Shown here piece after piece: positions 45,349 through 54,133 of a stretch of DNA of 64,000 bases. Position 1 is the stretch's first letter. Every line of letters begins with the position of its first letter. Source of the stretch: Actinomycetes bacterium. Lineage in GTDB: Bacteria; Actinomycetota; Acidimicrobiia; Acidimicrobiales; RAAP-2. The notes beneath the pieces are model-generated. The model was not told the DNA's origin. It did not search any database and saw only the letters and a list, made by a program, of their open reading frames with translations. The DNA lies in the NCBI GenBank assembly GCA_021806045.1, contig JAJZDI010000005.1, positions 62,001-126,000 of the forward strand. The letters are read 5' to 3'. The position numbers and the translations under genes are program-made.

Positions 45349-45927
45349 ATGGCCGATCAGGCGGAGTTTGCCGAGCTCGCCATGGTGCACATGGCCGCCC
45401 TCTACACGGCCGCCCTCCGCCTGACCCGCAACCCCTCCGACGCCGAGGACCTCGTCCAGGAGACGTACCTCAAGGCCTACCGGGCGTTCGGCAGCTTCGC
45501 CGAGGGGACGAACCTGAAGGCCTGGCTCTACAAGATCCTGACCAACACGTTCATCAACTCCTATCGGGCGAAGAAGCGGCGCCCGGAGGTGGCGGACGTG
45601 GAGGACGTGGAGGACCTCTACCTCTACCATCACCTCGCCGCCGATCAAGCGGGCGGCCTGGGACGAAGCGCTGAGGACGAGGTGCTGGACCGGTTCACCG
45701 ACTCGGACGTGAAGGAGGCGATCGAGTCGCTTCCCGAGGCGTTCCGCATCGCCGTGCTCCTGGCCGACGTGGAGGGCTTCTCCTACAAGGAGATCGCCGA
45801 CATCACCGACGTGCCGATCGGCACGGTGATGAGCAGGATCCACCGCGGAAGAAAGGCGCTCCAGAAGGCGTTGGCAACCTATGGTGCCGTTCACGGACTG
45901 GTCGTGACCGGCGGCGATGGCCACTAG
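45349..45927 (+). CDS. sigR: ECF sigma factor, SigR/SigH type
   Basis: 192 residues. Region 2 with [20 protein letters not shown] and [20 protein letters not shown], very close to Streptomyces SigR and mycobacterial SigH; region 4 with [20 protein letters not shown] 12-residue acidic insert lies between. SigR directs the thiol-oxidative stress response and is released when its zinc anti-sigma factor is oxidised. Its anti-sigma gene follows at once. I did not find the GGGAAT-n18-GTT autoregulatory promoter upstream. Confidence 0.93.
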   Translation: MADQAEFAELAMVHMAALYTAALRLTRNPSDAEDLVQETYLKAYRAFGSFAEGTNLKAWLYKILTNTFINSYRAKKRRPEVADVEDVEDLYLYHHLAADQAGGLGRSAEDEVLDRFTDSDVKEAIESLPEAFRIAVLLADVEGFSYKEIADITDVPIGTVMSRIHRGRKALQKALATYGAVHGLVVTGGDGH

Positions 45928-45940
45928 GAGAGCGGGCCCG

Positions 45941-46294
45941 ATGGATCGTGAGGAACAGGAGTCCGGGAGCGGGCAGGCGGAGCTCGATCCGGACGCGCCC
46001 ATCACCATGGCCGGCTTCCCCAGCTGCGACGAGACGATCGAGCGCCTTTACTACTACCTGGACGGCGAGCTGACCGAGCAGCGCCGGGAGGAGATCGGCC
46101 GCCACCTGGACCTGTGCGGTCCGTGCGGGTCGGCGGTCGAGTTCGAGGCCGAGCTGCGTAAGGTGGTCGCCAACCGGTGCCGGGAGCGTGTCCCCGACTC
46201 CCTCATCGACCGGGTGGCCGCCGCTCTCGACGCCGAGCAGCTGCGGGCGCGTGCCGGCGGGCTCGAGTCGGCCGGCCCGGCGGATCCCCGTTGA
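45941..46294 (+). CDS. rsrA: Zinc-binding redox anti-sigma factor, RsrA type
   Basis: 117 residues. ZAS motif H-x3-C-x2-C (RHLDLCGPC) plus an upstream Cys in FPSCDETIERLYYYLDGEL: the layout of RsrA/RshA, which hold zinc when reduced and release sigma when a disulfide forms. ATG 45941 is preferred: AGGAGA lies ten bases upstream, whereas ATG 45917 sits inside the sigR end with no such site. Pairs with the SigR-type gene before it. Confidence 0.9.
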   Translation: MDREEQESGSGQAELDPDAPITMAGFPSCDETIERLYYYLDGELTEQRREEIGRHLDLCGPCGSAVEFEAELRKVVANRCRERVPDSLIDRVAAALDAEQLRARAGGLESAGPADPR

Positions 46295-46337
46295 CCGCGG
46301 GCCTCGCGCCGGCGGGCCTGCTCCCTAGACTGTCGCC

Positions 46338-47498
46338 ATGACGCTCGGAGAACCCTTCCGGTCGGGCAACGACACACGGTCGGGAACGTCGAGCGCGGTG
46401 TCCTGGTCGGTGGCGGAGCGCACGGCGGCGTGGGTGGGCAACCGCACGCCGCCCCCCGACGGCTACCGCTCCGACGAGCTCCAGGCCCACTTCGACCGGG
46501 TGACGGCGGAGGCCGAGGAGCTGGTGGCCGCGTCCACCGGGCTCCGGGCCCCGACGGGGCCGGCCCGGGCGCGCGTGACCGATCGGGCCGGGTGGGTCCA
46601 GGCCAACACGGCGTCGTTCCGCCGCCTGATGGGCCCGCACCTCGACCGCCTCGACCCCGTGTCGCGCCTGGGCGCGCTCGGGCGAGCCGGGCCGTTGTCC
46701 GAGCGTGCCGCACGATCGTTCGCCGCCGCCGGCCGGGTGGCCACCGGAGTTCAGATGGGTGCCATCCTCGGTTGGATGTCCACCCGGGTGCTCGGGCAGT
46801 ACGACCTGCTCCTCACCGAGGAGGCCGCCGAGGACCAGGATCTCGTCTACTTCGTCGGGCCGAACGTGGTCGCCCTGGAGCGCCGCTATGGCTTCGAGCC
46901 TGAGGAGTTCCGCCTGTGGCTGGCCCTCCACGAGGTGACCCACCGGTGCCAGTTCACCGCCATCCCGTGGATGCGCGACCACTTCGTCTCCCTCGTGGAC
47001 CAGGGCCTCAGCTCGCTGGATCCGGACCCCGCGCGGTTCGCCGAGGCCCTGCGGCGGGTGACGGAGGAGATCCGCGCCGGTCGCAATCCGCTGCGGGAGG
47101 CGGGTGCCCTCGGGCTCGTCGCCTCCGAGGAGCAACTTGAGGTCCTGCACCGGATCCAGGCGCTCATGAGCCTGCTCGAAGGGCACGGCGACGTCACCAT
47201 GGACCGGGCCGGGGCCGCCGTCATCCCGAGCGCGGCCCGCTTCAGCCGGGTGTTGCGGGAGCGCCGCCACCAGGCCCGTGGGCCGGCCCGCCTGCTGCGC
47301 CAGCTCATCGGCCTCGAGGCGAAGCTCCGCCAGTACGAGGAAGGGGAGCGTTTCATCGGCGCCGTCGAGGCATCCGGCGGTCCCGAACTGCTGGCCAGGG
47401 CGTGGGAGGGACCCGAGTGGCTCCCCACGCTGGCCGAGATCCGCGACCCGCAGGCATGGATCCGCCGTGTCGGCACCCAACCCGCCCTCTCCATCTGA
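46338..47498 (+). CDS. DUF2342 zinc-metalloprotease-like protein
   Basis: 386 residues. HEVTH (HExxH) in LALHEVTHRCQFTAIPWMRDH plus LEGHGDV further on; the family is annotated as a zinc-dependent metalloprotease or 'F420-biosynthesis associated' protein, without proven substrate. The gene regularly precedes tilS and hpt in actinobacteria (from memory Rv3626c in M. tuberculosis). Cytoplasmic, no signal peptide. ATG 46338; its end overlaps tilS by 32 bases. Confidence 0.88.
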   Translation: MTLGEPFRSGNDTRSGTSSAVSWSVAERTAAWVGNRTPPPDGYRSDELQAHFDRVTAEAEELVAASTGLRAPTGPARARVTDRAGWVQANTASFRRLMGPHLDRLDPVSRLGALGRAGPLSERAARSFAAAGRVATGVQMGAILGWMSTRVLGQYDLLLTEEAAEDQDLVYFVGPNVVALERRYGFEPEEFRLWLALHEVTHRCQFTAIPWMRDHFVSLVDQGLSSLDPDPARFAEALRRVTEEIRAGRNPLREAGALGLVASEEQLEVLHRIQALMSLLEGHGDVTMDRAGAAVIPSAARFSRVLRERRHQARGPARLLRQLIGLEAKLRQYEEGERFIGAVEASGGPELLARAWEGPEWLPTLAEIRDPQAWIRRVGTQPALSI

Positions 47499-48513
47499 GC
47501 TCGCAGACGCGCTCCTCGGCCGCTGCGACTTCCCGCCACCGGGAACGCCGCTGACCTGCGCCGTCTCCGGTGGACCGGACTCGCTGGCCCTCCTCTACCT
47601 GGCCACCCGTGCCGGCTGCCGGGTCACCGCCGTCCACGTGGATCATGGCCTCCGCCCCGGGAGCGCGGCGGAGGCCGGCATCGTCGAACGCGCTGCGGCC
47701 CGTTTCGGCGCCGCCTTCAGGGCGGAGCGGGTCGACGTCGTCCCCGGGCCCAACCTCGAGGCCCGCGCCCGGGACGCCCGCCGGGCGGCGGTGGGCGTGG
47801 ACGCGGCCACCGGTCACACGGCCGACGACCAGGCCGAGACGGTGCTGGCCAACCTGCTGCGGGGGGCGGGCGTCGACGGCCTGGCCGGCATGCGTCACGG
47901 TCCCCGCCACCCGATCCTGCGGCTTCGGCGGTCCGAGACCCGGGCGCTGTGCGAGGCACTGGGCCTGCACCCGGTGGACGATCCCATGAACCGGGACCCC
48001 CGGTTCCTGCGGACCTCGGTGCGCTCCCGCCTCCTGCCCCTCGTGAACGAGCTGGCCGGGCGGGACGTGGTGCCCGTCCTGGCACGGCAGGCGGAGCTCC
48101 TGGCTGGGGACGCCGACGTGCTGGCCGAGGTGGCCGGACTGGTCGACGCCACCGATGCCCGGGCGCTCGCCGGTGCGCCGGTCCCCGTCGGGCGCCGGAT
48201 CGTACGCCGCTGGCTGGCCGGCCTGGGTCCGCATCCTCGCTCCTCCGCCGAGATCGAGCGGGTCCTGGCCGTGGCCCGGGGCGATGCGGTGGCGACGGAA
48301 CTGGAAGGGGGGGTGCGCGTGTCCCGCTCCCGAGGTCGCCTGTCGGTGGCGCCGTCACCGTCCGGTGTCGTGGACGTGTCGGTGCCCCCTGGCGTCGACC
48401 CGGCCGAGCCACCGGCCGACCGCTCGGAGATGCCCGGACGGTCGGGCCCGCTCCTCCGGTACAGTCGGCCCGTGCCGAACGGCCCCATCGCCCGAGCGGG
48501 TGACCAGGGATGA
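47467..48513 (+). CDS. tilS: tRNA(Ile)-lysidine synthetase
   Basis: 348 residues. Converts C34 of tRNA-Ile(CAU) to lysidine. PP-loop motif AVSGGPDSLALLYL, VHVDHGLRPGSAAEA, and GHTADDQAETVLANLLRG. Starts at GTG 47467, 32 bases inside the upstream gene, the only conventional start before the PP-loop. Ends with a 4-base overlap to hpt. The C-terminal substrate-binding domain is short and Pro-rich, as in other actinobacterial versions. Confidence 0.92.
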   Translation: MSAPNPPSPSELADALLGRCDFPPPGTPLTCAVSGGPDSLALLYLATRAGCRVTAVHVDHGLRPGSAAEAGIVERAAARFGAAFRAERVDVVPGPNLEARARDARRAAVGVDAATGHTADDQAETVLANLLRGAGVDGLAGMRHGPRHPILRLRRSETRALCEALGLHPVDDPMNRDPRFLRTSVRSRLLPLVNELAGRDVVPVLARQAELLAGDADVLAEVAGLVDATDARALAGAPVPVGRRIVRRWLAGLGPHPRSSAEIERVLAVARGDAVATELEGGVRVSRSRGRLSVAPSPSGVVDVSVPPGVDPAEPPADRSEMPGRSGPLLRYSRPVPNGPIARAGDQG

Positions 48514-49088
48514 GCGAGCGGGGTGTCGACCCCGACGGGGTCGTCGGCGACGTCGTCGTCTCCGAGGAGCGCCTCCTGCGCCGGATCGACGAGCTCGGTG
48601 CGGAGATCAGCGCCGACTACGCCGACCGGCCCCCCCTGCTGGTGGGGGTGCTGAAGGGCGCCTTCACCTTCATGAGCGACCTGTCCCGCTCGATCCGCCT
48701 ACCGGTCGAGATCGACTTCATGGCGGTGTCGTCCTATGGCAGCGCCACCCGGACCTCGGGCGTCGTCCGCATCGTCAAGGACCTCGACGCCGACCTGGCC
48801 GGCCGGCACGTCCTGGTGGTCGAGGACATCGTCGACAGCGGCCTCACGCTCAATTACCTCCGCCGCTACCTGTGGGCGCGGGGGCCGGCCAGCCTCGAGG
48901 TGTGCGCCCTCCTGGTCAAGGAGGGCCGCCAGCGGACCGACCCCGACCTTCGCTACGTGGGGTTCCGGATCCCGCCGGACTTCGTCGTCGGCTACGGGCT
49001 GGACGTGGGCGAGCGCCTGCGGAACCTCCGTGCCGTCCACGCCTACCTGGGCGACCAGGAGCGAGCAGCGGGGCCGACCGCCCCGTGA
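48510..49088 (+). CDS. hpt: Hypoxanthine(-guanine) phosphoribosyltransferase
   Basis: 192 residues. PRPP motif [29 protein letters not shown] and the C-terminal [14 protein letters not shown]. Salvages hypoxanthine and guanine to IMP and GMP, the latter supplying GTP for folE downstream. ATG 48510 overlaps the tilS stop. In most actinobacteria ftsH follows; here there is instead a 196-base spacer with tandem repeats and then folE. Confidence 0.95.
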   Translation: MSERGVDPDGVVGDVVVSEERLLRRIDELGAEISADYADRPPLLVGVLKGAFTFMSDLSRSIRLPVEIDFMAVSSYGSATRTSGVVRIVKDLDADLAGRHVLVVEDIVDSGLTLNYLRRYLWARGPASLEVCALLVKEGRQRTDPDLRYVGFRIPPDFVVGYGLDVGERLRNLRAVHAYLGDQERAAGPTAP

Positions 49089-49185
49089 GCCGGCGGACGA
49101 GTGGCCGGGCGCACCCCGTGCCCGGGCGGAACGAGCCGTTCTGCCCGGCCCGGCGCACGGACCGGGTGGATCGGGCGGGTGGAAC

Positions 49186-49275
49186 GGATCCGGTGTGGAC
49201 CGAGGATCCGGTGAGGAGCGCGGAACCTGTGAGGAGCACGGATCCGGTGAGGAGCACGGATCCGGTGAGGAGAGG
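49186..49275 (+). repeat. 5 x 18-bp tandem repeat containing Shine-Dalgarno-like cores before folE
   Basis: Five consecutive 18-base units of the form ggatccggtgaggagcac with substitutions. Four contain GTGAGGAG, an anti-16S-like core; the last leads into GAGGAGAGGAGC directly before ATG 49285. The array fills the hpt-folE gap where ftsH would be expected. Confidence 0.9.
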
Positions 49276-49284
49276 AGCAGCGGG

Positions 49285-49854
49285 ATGAGCGTTGATGCCC
49301 AACGGGTCGAGCGGGCGGTGACCGAACTGCTCGAGGCCATCGGCGAGGACCCCGATCGGGACGGACTGCAGCGCACCCCGGCCCGGGTCGCCCACATGTA
49401 CGCCGAGCTGTTCGCCGGGCTCGACGAGGATCCGGGCTCCCACCTCGAGGTCACCTTCGCCGCCGACCACGACGAGATGGTGATGGTGCGGGACATCCCC
49501 TTCGCCTCGCTGTGCGAGCACCACCTGATCCCGTTCATGGGTCGGGCGCACGTGGCCTACATCCCGGCGGACGATGGACGCATCACCGGTCTGTCGAAAT
49601 TGGCACGGCTGGTCGACGGCTATGCCCGGCGCCTCCAGGTCCAGGAGCGCATGACCTCACAGATCGCCAACGCCGTCGAGGCGGCCCTGGCCCCGAAGGG
49701 GGTCCTGGTGGTGGTGGAGGCCGAGCACCTGTGCATGTCGATGCGGGGGGTGAAGAAGCCCGGGACCCTGACGGTGACGTCGTCGGTCCGGGGCCTGTTC
49801 AGGACGGACTCGGCCACCCGGGCGGAGGCGATGCAGTTCGTCCACGGTCGTTGA
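49285..49854 (+). CDS. folE: GTP cyclohydrolase I
   Basis: 189 residues. First step of folate synthesis, GTP to dihydroneopterin triphosphate. Zinc ligands in LCEHHLIPF and [37 protein letters not shown] and [10 protein letters not shown] are all family hallmarks. ATG 49285 follows several overlapping GAGGAG cores. An open frame continues upstream through the 18-bp array but is judged non-coding because residue 1-20 matches the normal FolE beginning. Confidence 0.96.
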   Translation: MSVDAQRVERAVTELLEAIGEDPDRDGLQRTPARVAHMYAELFAGLDEDPGSHLEVTFAADHDEMVMVRDIPFASLCEHHLIPFMGRAHVAYIPADDGRITGLSKLARLVDGYARRLQVQERMTSQIANAVEAALAPKGVLVVVEAEHLCMSMRGVKKPGTLTVTSSVRGLFRTDSATRAEAMQFVHGR

Positions 49855-49870
49855 GGGCGCCGTGGCGCCC
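49855..49870 (+). other. Hairpin between folE and folP
   Basis: GGGCGCC-GT-GGCGCCC immediately after the folE stop. Could stabilise the folE 3' end or attenuate; no T-tract, and the 2-base loop would have to open in RNA. Confidence 0.35.
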
Positions 49871-49915
49871 GCCGGCTCGGCAGGGCGGCGCCCCGGTCGC
49901 CTACGCTGGGCGACC

Positions 49916-50740
49916 ATGATCCGGCCGCCTGAGCGTGGACGTCCGTTGGTGATGGGCATCCTCAACGTCACGCCGGACTCGTTCTCCGACGGGGGGGAGT
50001 GGTTCGAGACCGACCGGGCCATCGCCCGGGGTCACGACATGATCGACCAGGGGGCCGACATCGTGGACGTGGGTGGGGAGTCGTCCCGACCGGGGGCCCG
50101 GCCGGTCGACACGGACGAGGAGCTCCGCCGGATCGTGCCCGTGGTCCAGGCCCTGGCCGGTGCCGTCCGGGTGTCGGTCGACACGGTGAAGGCCGATGTC
50201 GCAGGGGCTGCCCTCGCCGCCGGTGCGACCCTGGTGAACGACGTCTCCGCCACCCTGTGGTCGGTCGCTGCCGAGCACGGTGCCGGCTGGGTGGCCATGC
50301 ACCGGCGGGGGACGCCCGCCGACATGCAGGACGATCCCACCTACGACGACGTGGTCGCCGACGTGAGCGCCTTCCTGGTCGCACGGGCGGAGGAGGCCAG
50401 GGCGGCGGGCGTGGAGGAAATCTGGATCGACCCGGGCATCGGGTTCGGCAAGACCGCCGAGCACAACCTCGCCCTTCTCGGCGCCACCGCCGAGCTGGCC
50501 GCCACCGGCTATCCGGTCCTCGTCGGCACCAGCCGGAAATCATTCCTCGGGGCCCTGGCCAGGGACGCTGGCGGCCGTCCCGCCCCCGTGCACCAGCGGC
50601 TGGCCGGTTCGGTGGCCACCGCCACGTGGGCGATGGTGCAGGGCGCGTCGATGGTCCGCGTCCATGACGTCACCGAGACGGTCCAGGCAGCCAGCCTGGT
50701 CGGGTGGGGTCCCGGCCGGGTGCCGGAGCCGGCGCGATGA
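49916..50740 (+). CDS. folP: Dihydropteroate synthase
   Basis: 274 residues. Joins p-aminobenzoate to hydroxymethyl-dihydropterin diphosphate; target of sulfonamides. MGILNVTPDSFSDGG, DIVDVGGESSRPGA, LVNDVSA, DPGIGFGKTAEHN and GTSRKSFLG are intact. ATG 49916 gives the normal short N-terminus. The stop overlaps the next gene by four bases (ATGA). Confidence 0.96.
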   Translation: MIRPPERGRPLVMGILNVTPDSFSDGGEWFETDRAIARGHDMIDQGADIVDVGGESSRPGARPVDTDEELRRIVPVVQALAGAVRVSVDTVKADVAGAALAAGATLVNDVSATLWSVAAEHGAGWVAMHRRGTPADMQDDPTYDDVVADVSAFLVARAEEARAAGVEEIWIDPGIGFGKTAEHNLALLGATAELAATGYPVLVGTSRKSFLGALARDAGGRPAPVHQRLAGSVATATWAMVQGASMVRVHDVTETVQAASLVGWGPGRVPEPAR

Positions 50741-51279
50741 GGGGGAAGTGGGCCGCTGGCATCCCGCCCCGCAACTTCACCTGGGTCATCCGTGACCGGC
50801 TCGCCATCAGCGAGCGCCCGGGCGGCTTCGCTCCCAACCACCGGCGGGTGCGCCGGAACGAGGAGATCATCTGGTTGCGGGCCCAGGGCTTCACCCGGGT
50901 GGTGTCGCTCCTGCCCTCACCCCACAACCTGGCTGCCTACGACGAACAGGGGCTGGCCTGCGTCCACTTCCCGATGCCGCCCTCGGGCGACGTCCGGGGT
51001 GTGCTCGGTGACGTGTTCCAGTGGCTGCACGGGGAGATCACCACCGGTGAGCGGGTGCTCGTCCACCAGGACGAACTGGGAGATCGGGTGATGGGGGTGG
51101 CCGCCGGGTACCTGGTGTGGTCGGCCCGCCTGCCCGACGCACCCCAGGCCACGACGGTGGTGGAACGGCTCATCGGCCACCCGATGGGGCCGGCGGGGAG
51201 GGAGCTCGTGGCCCTGTCCGTCGATCTCGCCCCGCCCGAGCCGCCGGCCGCCGCCGGCTCGGCCCGGACGCCCGCCTGA
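50737..51279 (+). CDS. Dual-specificity-phosphatase-fold protein with catalytic Cys replaced by Gln
   Basis: 180 residues. The layout fits bacterial dual-specificity/tyrosine phosphatases: FTWVIRDRLAISERPGG, EEIIWLRAQGFTRVVSLL, a general-acid loop region, then the signature position VLVHQDELGDRVMGVAAGYLV. The active motif should be HC-x5-R; here it is H110-Q111-x5-R117, so the nucleophile is lost while His and Arg remain. It is thus a likely pseudophosphatase that could still bind a phosphate or pterin-phosphate. It overlaps folP by four bases and is two bases before folB. The folate pathway lacks an obvious phosphatase for dihydroneopterin triphosphate, but this protein could not use the usual chemistry. 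Confidence 0.72.
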   Translation: MRGKWAAGIPPRNFTWVIRDRLAISERPGGFAPNHRRVRRNEEIIWLRAQGFTRVVSLLPSPHNLAAYDEQGLACVHFPMPPSGDVRGVLGDVFQWLHGEITTGERVLVHQDELGDRVMGVAAGYLVWSARLPDAPQATTVVERLIGHPMGPAGRELVALSVDLAPPEPPAAAGSARTPA

Positions 51280-51281
51280 AC

Positions 51282-51677
51282 GTGCCGGATCCCCGCTCGG
51301 TGGACGGCTCGAGCCGGATCGAGGTTCGCGGGCTGCGGGTGGTGGCCACCCACGGGGTGCTCCCCGAGGAGCAGGCGAGACCTCAGCCGTTCGAGATCGA
51401 CGTGGACCTCGTGGTCGATCTGTCCACCGCTGCGGGGAGCGACAGCCTGGCGGACACCGTCGACTACGGGAACGTGGTGGACAGGATCGTCGCCCTCGTG
51501 TCCGCCGGCCCGCCGCAACGCCTGCTCGAGTCGCTCGCCGACCGCGCTGCCCTCGATGCGCTCGCCGCAGACGACCGTGTGCTGTCGGCGACGGTCACGG
51601 TGCGGAAGCTCCGGCCCCCGGTAGCCGCCGACGTCGCTTCTGTCGGCGTGCGGATCACACGGTCCCGGATCCGGTGA
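51282..51677 (+). CDS. folB: Dihydroneopterin aldolase
   Basis: 131 residues. IEVRGLRVVATHGVLPEEQ, DTVDYGNVVDRI and the C-terminal VTVRKLRPPVAADVASVGV match FolB. Cleaves dihydroneopterin to hydroxymethyl-dihydropterin. GTG 51282 starts two bases after the previous stop; the ~12-residue polar lead is longer than in many FolB proteins. Confidence 0.94.
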   Translation: MPDPRSVDGSSRIEVRGLRVVATHGVLPEEQARPQPFEIDVDLVVDLSTAAGSDSLADTVDYGNVVDRIVALVSAGPPQRLLESLADRAALDALAADDRVLSATVTVRKLRPPVAADVASVGVRITRSRIR

Positions 51678-51698
51678 CGGTCGTCCGGTGACGGTCGT
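51671..51698 (+). repeat. 14-bp tandem duplication at the folB-folK junction
   Basis: ccggtgacggtcgt occurs twice back to back (51671-51684, 51685-51698). The first copy contains the GTGA overlap expected for a folK start, but from that GTG the frame stops after five codons; the functional GTG is in the second copy. Confidence 0.9.
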
Positions 51699-52188
51699 CC
51701 GGCCCGATCGGCCGACCGTCCGGGCCTTCATCGGCCTGGGCTCGAACCTGGGGGACCGCTGGGCCCACCTCCGCCGGGCCGTCGACCAGCTCCGGGGGGA
51801 CGGCTCCGCCACCGTCACCGGCATCTCGCCCGTCTACGAGACGGCGCCGGTCGGCGGGCCGGCCGACCAGGGTCCGTACCTGAACGTCGTGGTTGAGCTG
51901 GCTGTACCCGCACCGTGCGACCCCTACCGCCTGCTCGCCGAGTGCCGGCGCCTCGAGGCGGCCGCCGGGCGGGTGCGCGTCGTCCGCTGGGGGCCACGCA
52001 CCCTTGACGCCGATGTGCTCTGGATCGACGGGGTGACACTCGACGATCCCGAGCTCACCGTCCCCCATCCCCGGATGTTCGAGCGTCGCTTCGTCATGGC
52101 GCCGCTGTCAGCGCTCGCCCCGGACCTGGCGGACCCGGCTGCGGTCGGACGCGCTGGTGGCGACGTGGCCGAGGTGGGTACACTGTGA
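51688..52188 (+). CDS. folK: Hydroxymethyl-dihydropterin pyrophosphokinase
   Basis: 166 residues. FIGLGSNLGDRWAHL, SPVYETAPVGGPADQGPYLN, WGPRTLDADVLWID and VPHPRMFERRFVMAPL are diagnostic. Transfers pyrophosphate from ATP to make the folP substrate. GTG 51688 lies 11 bases after the folB stop, displaced from the usual overlapping position by a 14-bp duplication. Confidence 0.95.
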   Translation: MTVVRPDRPTVRAFIGLGSNLGDRWAHLRRAVDQLRGDGSATVTGISPVYETAPVGGPADQGPYLNVVVELAVPAPCDPYRLLAECRRLEAAAGRVRVVRWGPRTLDADVLWIDGVTLDDPELTVPHPRMFERRFVMAPLSALAPDLADPAAVGRAGGDVAEVGTL

Positions 52189-52254
52189 GCTTCAGATGAA
52201 GATGCTCTGACGCGAACGGCACTCGTTGCAGGCCGGAACGTCGAAAGGGGTCTC

Positions 52255-53088
52255 GTGGACGCGGTGCGCGTGATCGGTCCGGGACGGGCCGGGCGATCAG
52301 TGGTTGCGGCACTCGAAGCCGTAGGGGGGGTCGCCGTGAATGGGGTGCTGGGTCGTGGCGACCCCGTGGAAGGTGCTGGCCACGGTGTCGATCTCCTGAT
52401 CGTCGCCACGCCGGACGACGCCATCGCTGGCGTTGCCGGGCGGATCGAGCCCGACGAGGGGACGGTGGTGGTCCACCTGTCCGGAGCGTGTGGCCTGGAC
52501 GTGCTGGCGCCCCACCCCCATCGGGCCAGCCTCCATCCGCTGGTCGCCCTGCCCGACGCCGAGCGTGGTGCTCGCCGGCTGCGCGACGGGACGACCTTCG
52601 CCGTGTCGGGATCGGACGAGGTCGCACTGGCCGCCATGGGCCGGATCGTGGCGGTTCTCGGGGGAACGGCTGTCGTCGTCCCCGAGTGGGCCCGCACCGC
52701 CTACCACGCTGCGGCGGCCGTCGCCGCCAACCACCTGGTCGCTCTCCTCGGCCAGGTGGAGCGCATCGCCGCCGAGGCCGGCCTCCCCCTCTCGCTGTTC
52801 GAAGGCCTCGTCCGTGGTGCCGTCGACGACGCCTTCTCCGCCGGTCCCGGCCGTGCGCTGACCGGCCCGGCGGCCCGGGGTGACCTCGGGACGCTGCAGC
52901 GCCACCGCGACGTGCTGGCGGCACTGCCGGGCGGGTCCGAGGAGGTGGCCGCCTACGACGCCCTGGTCGCCATGGCACGCCGCCTGGTCGCCGACGGTCC
53001 TGCCACCTACAGTCCTGCCACCGGCGGTCCCGCCACCTACCGGCCGGGCGTGGTACGGGCCGGCCACGACGCCGGTGCCGCAGCATGA
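52255..53088 (+). CDS. Rossmann-like / DUF2520 protein
   Basis: 277 residues. N-terminal nucleotide-binding fold (RVIGPGRAGRSVV, VDLLIVATPDDAI), a SGACGLDVL...ASLHPL segment typical of DUF2520, and a helical C-terminal domain (about 150-250) like the ketopantoate reductase/6-phosphogluconate dehydrogenase superfamily. Found next to panC in many actinobacteria, so a pantothenate role (for example ketopantoate reduction) is often suggested but unproven. GTG 52255 has GAAAGGGG upstream. The C-terminal tail has a degenerate GPATYSPATGGPATY repeat. Overlaps panC by four bases. Confidence 0.85.
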   Translation: MDAVRVIGPGRAGRSVVAALEAVGGVAVNGVLGRGDPVEGAGHGVDLLIVATPDDAIAGVAGRIEPDEGTVVVHLSGACGLDVLAPHPHRASLHPLVALPDAERGARRLRDGTTFAVSGSDEVALAAMGRIVAVLGGTAVVVPEWARTAYHAAAAVAANHLVALLGQVERIAAEAGLPLSLFEGLVRGAVDDAFSAGPGRALTGPAARGDLGTLQRHRDVLAALPGGSEEVAAYDALVAMARRLVADGPATYSPATGGPATYRPGVVRAGHDAGAAA

Positions 53089-54128
53089 CCGCCGCCACCG
53101 TGCCCGACCTGCCGGACGAGCCGACGGGTAGGCCCGCGGCCGTCTTCACCCTCCTGTCCGAGTACGCGTCCGCGCTCGACAACGTGCGTGCCGGCGGGCG
53201 CACGGTCGGTTTCGTCCCGACGATGGGGGCGCTGCACGCCGGCCACCAGGCACTGGTGGCGAGGGCGGCCTCCGAGTGCGATGTCGTCGCCGTGAGCATC
53301 TTCGTCAACCCCCTGCAGTTCGGGGACCCTGACGACCTGGAGCGCTATCCCCGCTACCCGGACGCCGACGTCATGGCCGCCGGAGATGCGGGGGCGACGT
53401 TCGTGCTCATGCCCGAGGTGGCCGAGATGTACCCGGCATTCCCGGCACCGGTGCCGACGGCCGTCACGGTGAGTGGCCTGGCCGATCGGTGGGAGGGCGC
53501 GGCCCGGCCCGGCCACTTCAGCGGCGTCGCCACCGTGGTGGCGAAGCTCTTCGCCATCACCGGCCGCTGCCGGGCCTACTTCGGGGAGAAGGACTACCAG
53601 CAGCTGGCCGTGGTCCGCCGCATGGCGAACGACCTCTCGTTCCCCGTCGAGGTGGTCGGGTGCCCGACGGTGCGCGACGACGACGGGCTCGCCCTCTCGA
53701 GCCGGAACGTGCGCCTCAGCCCCGACGAGCGCCGGGCGGCGGCCGTGATCCCCCAGGCCCTGGCGGCCGGGGCACGGGCCATCACCGAGGGCGAGTACCG
53801 GCCGTCGATGGTCGAGGCCCTCATGAGCCAGGTCATCGCCGAGGAGCCGGCCGTCGAACTGGACTACGCCGTCGTGGTCGACGGCAACGACCTCACCCCG
53901 GCCATCGCGCTCCGGCCCGATCGACCGCTCCGGCTCCTCCTCGCCGCCCGGGTGGGCGGCGTCCGGCTGATCGACAACCTGGATCCGGCAGCCGGATCGA
54001 ACGGGATTCCCGCGCCGCAGCGTTCGGTCTCCTATGCAGCAACCCCGATCAACCCGACCCAGCCGGTGATGGTGCACCGCAGCCGGCCCGTTCCTGCTCC
54101 CGCCGCAGATCAGAAGAAAGAGAAGTGA
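53085..54128 (+). CDS. panC: Pantothenate synthetase
   Basis: 347 residues. Condenses pantoate and beta-alanine with ATP. VGFVPTMGALHAGHQALV, SIFVNPLQFG, GHFSGVATVVAKLF, FGEKDYQQL and LSSRNVRLSP are intact. It is 40-60 residues longer than usual because of a Pro/Ser-rich tail (about 300-347) ending in KKEK; the last codons carry the ribosome-binding sequence for panD. ATG 53085 overlaps the upstream stop. Confidence 0.96.
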   Translation: MTAATVPDLPDEPTGRPAAVFTLLSEYASALDNVRAGGRTVGFVPTMGALHAGHQALVARAASECDVVAVSIFVNPLQFGDPDDLERYPRYPDADVMAAGDAGATFVLMPEVAEMYPAFPAPVPTAVTVSGLADRWEGAARPGHFSGVATVVAKLFAITGRCRAYFGEKDYQQLAVVRRMANDLSFPVEVVGCPTVRDDDGLALSSRNVRLSPDERRAAAVIPQALAAGARAITEGEYRPSMVEALMSQVIAEEPAVELDYAVVVDGNDLTPAIALRPDRPLRLLLAARVGGVRLIDNLDPAAGSNGIPAPQRSVSYAATPINPTQPVMVHRSRPVPAPAADQKKEK

Positions 54129-54133
54129 GCCCC

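Noticed and set aside
49186-49275. CRISPR array
   Set aside because: Units are directly adjacent 18-mers without spacers, and no cas gene is near. It is a simple tandem repeat.
48736-49284. N-terminal extension of FolE through the 18-bp repeats
   Set aside because: The frame is open, but FolE from ATG 49285 already has the normal length, and the extension overlaps hpt in another frame.
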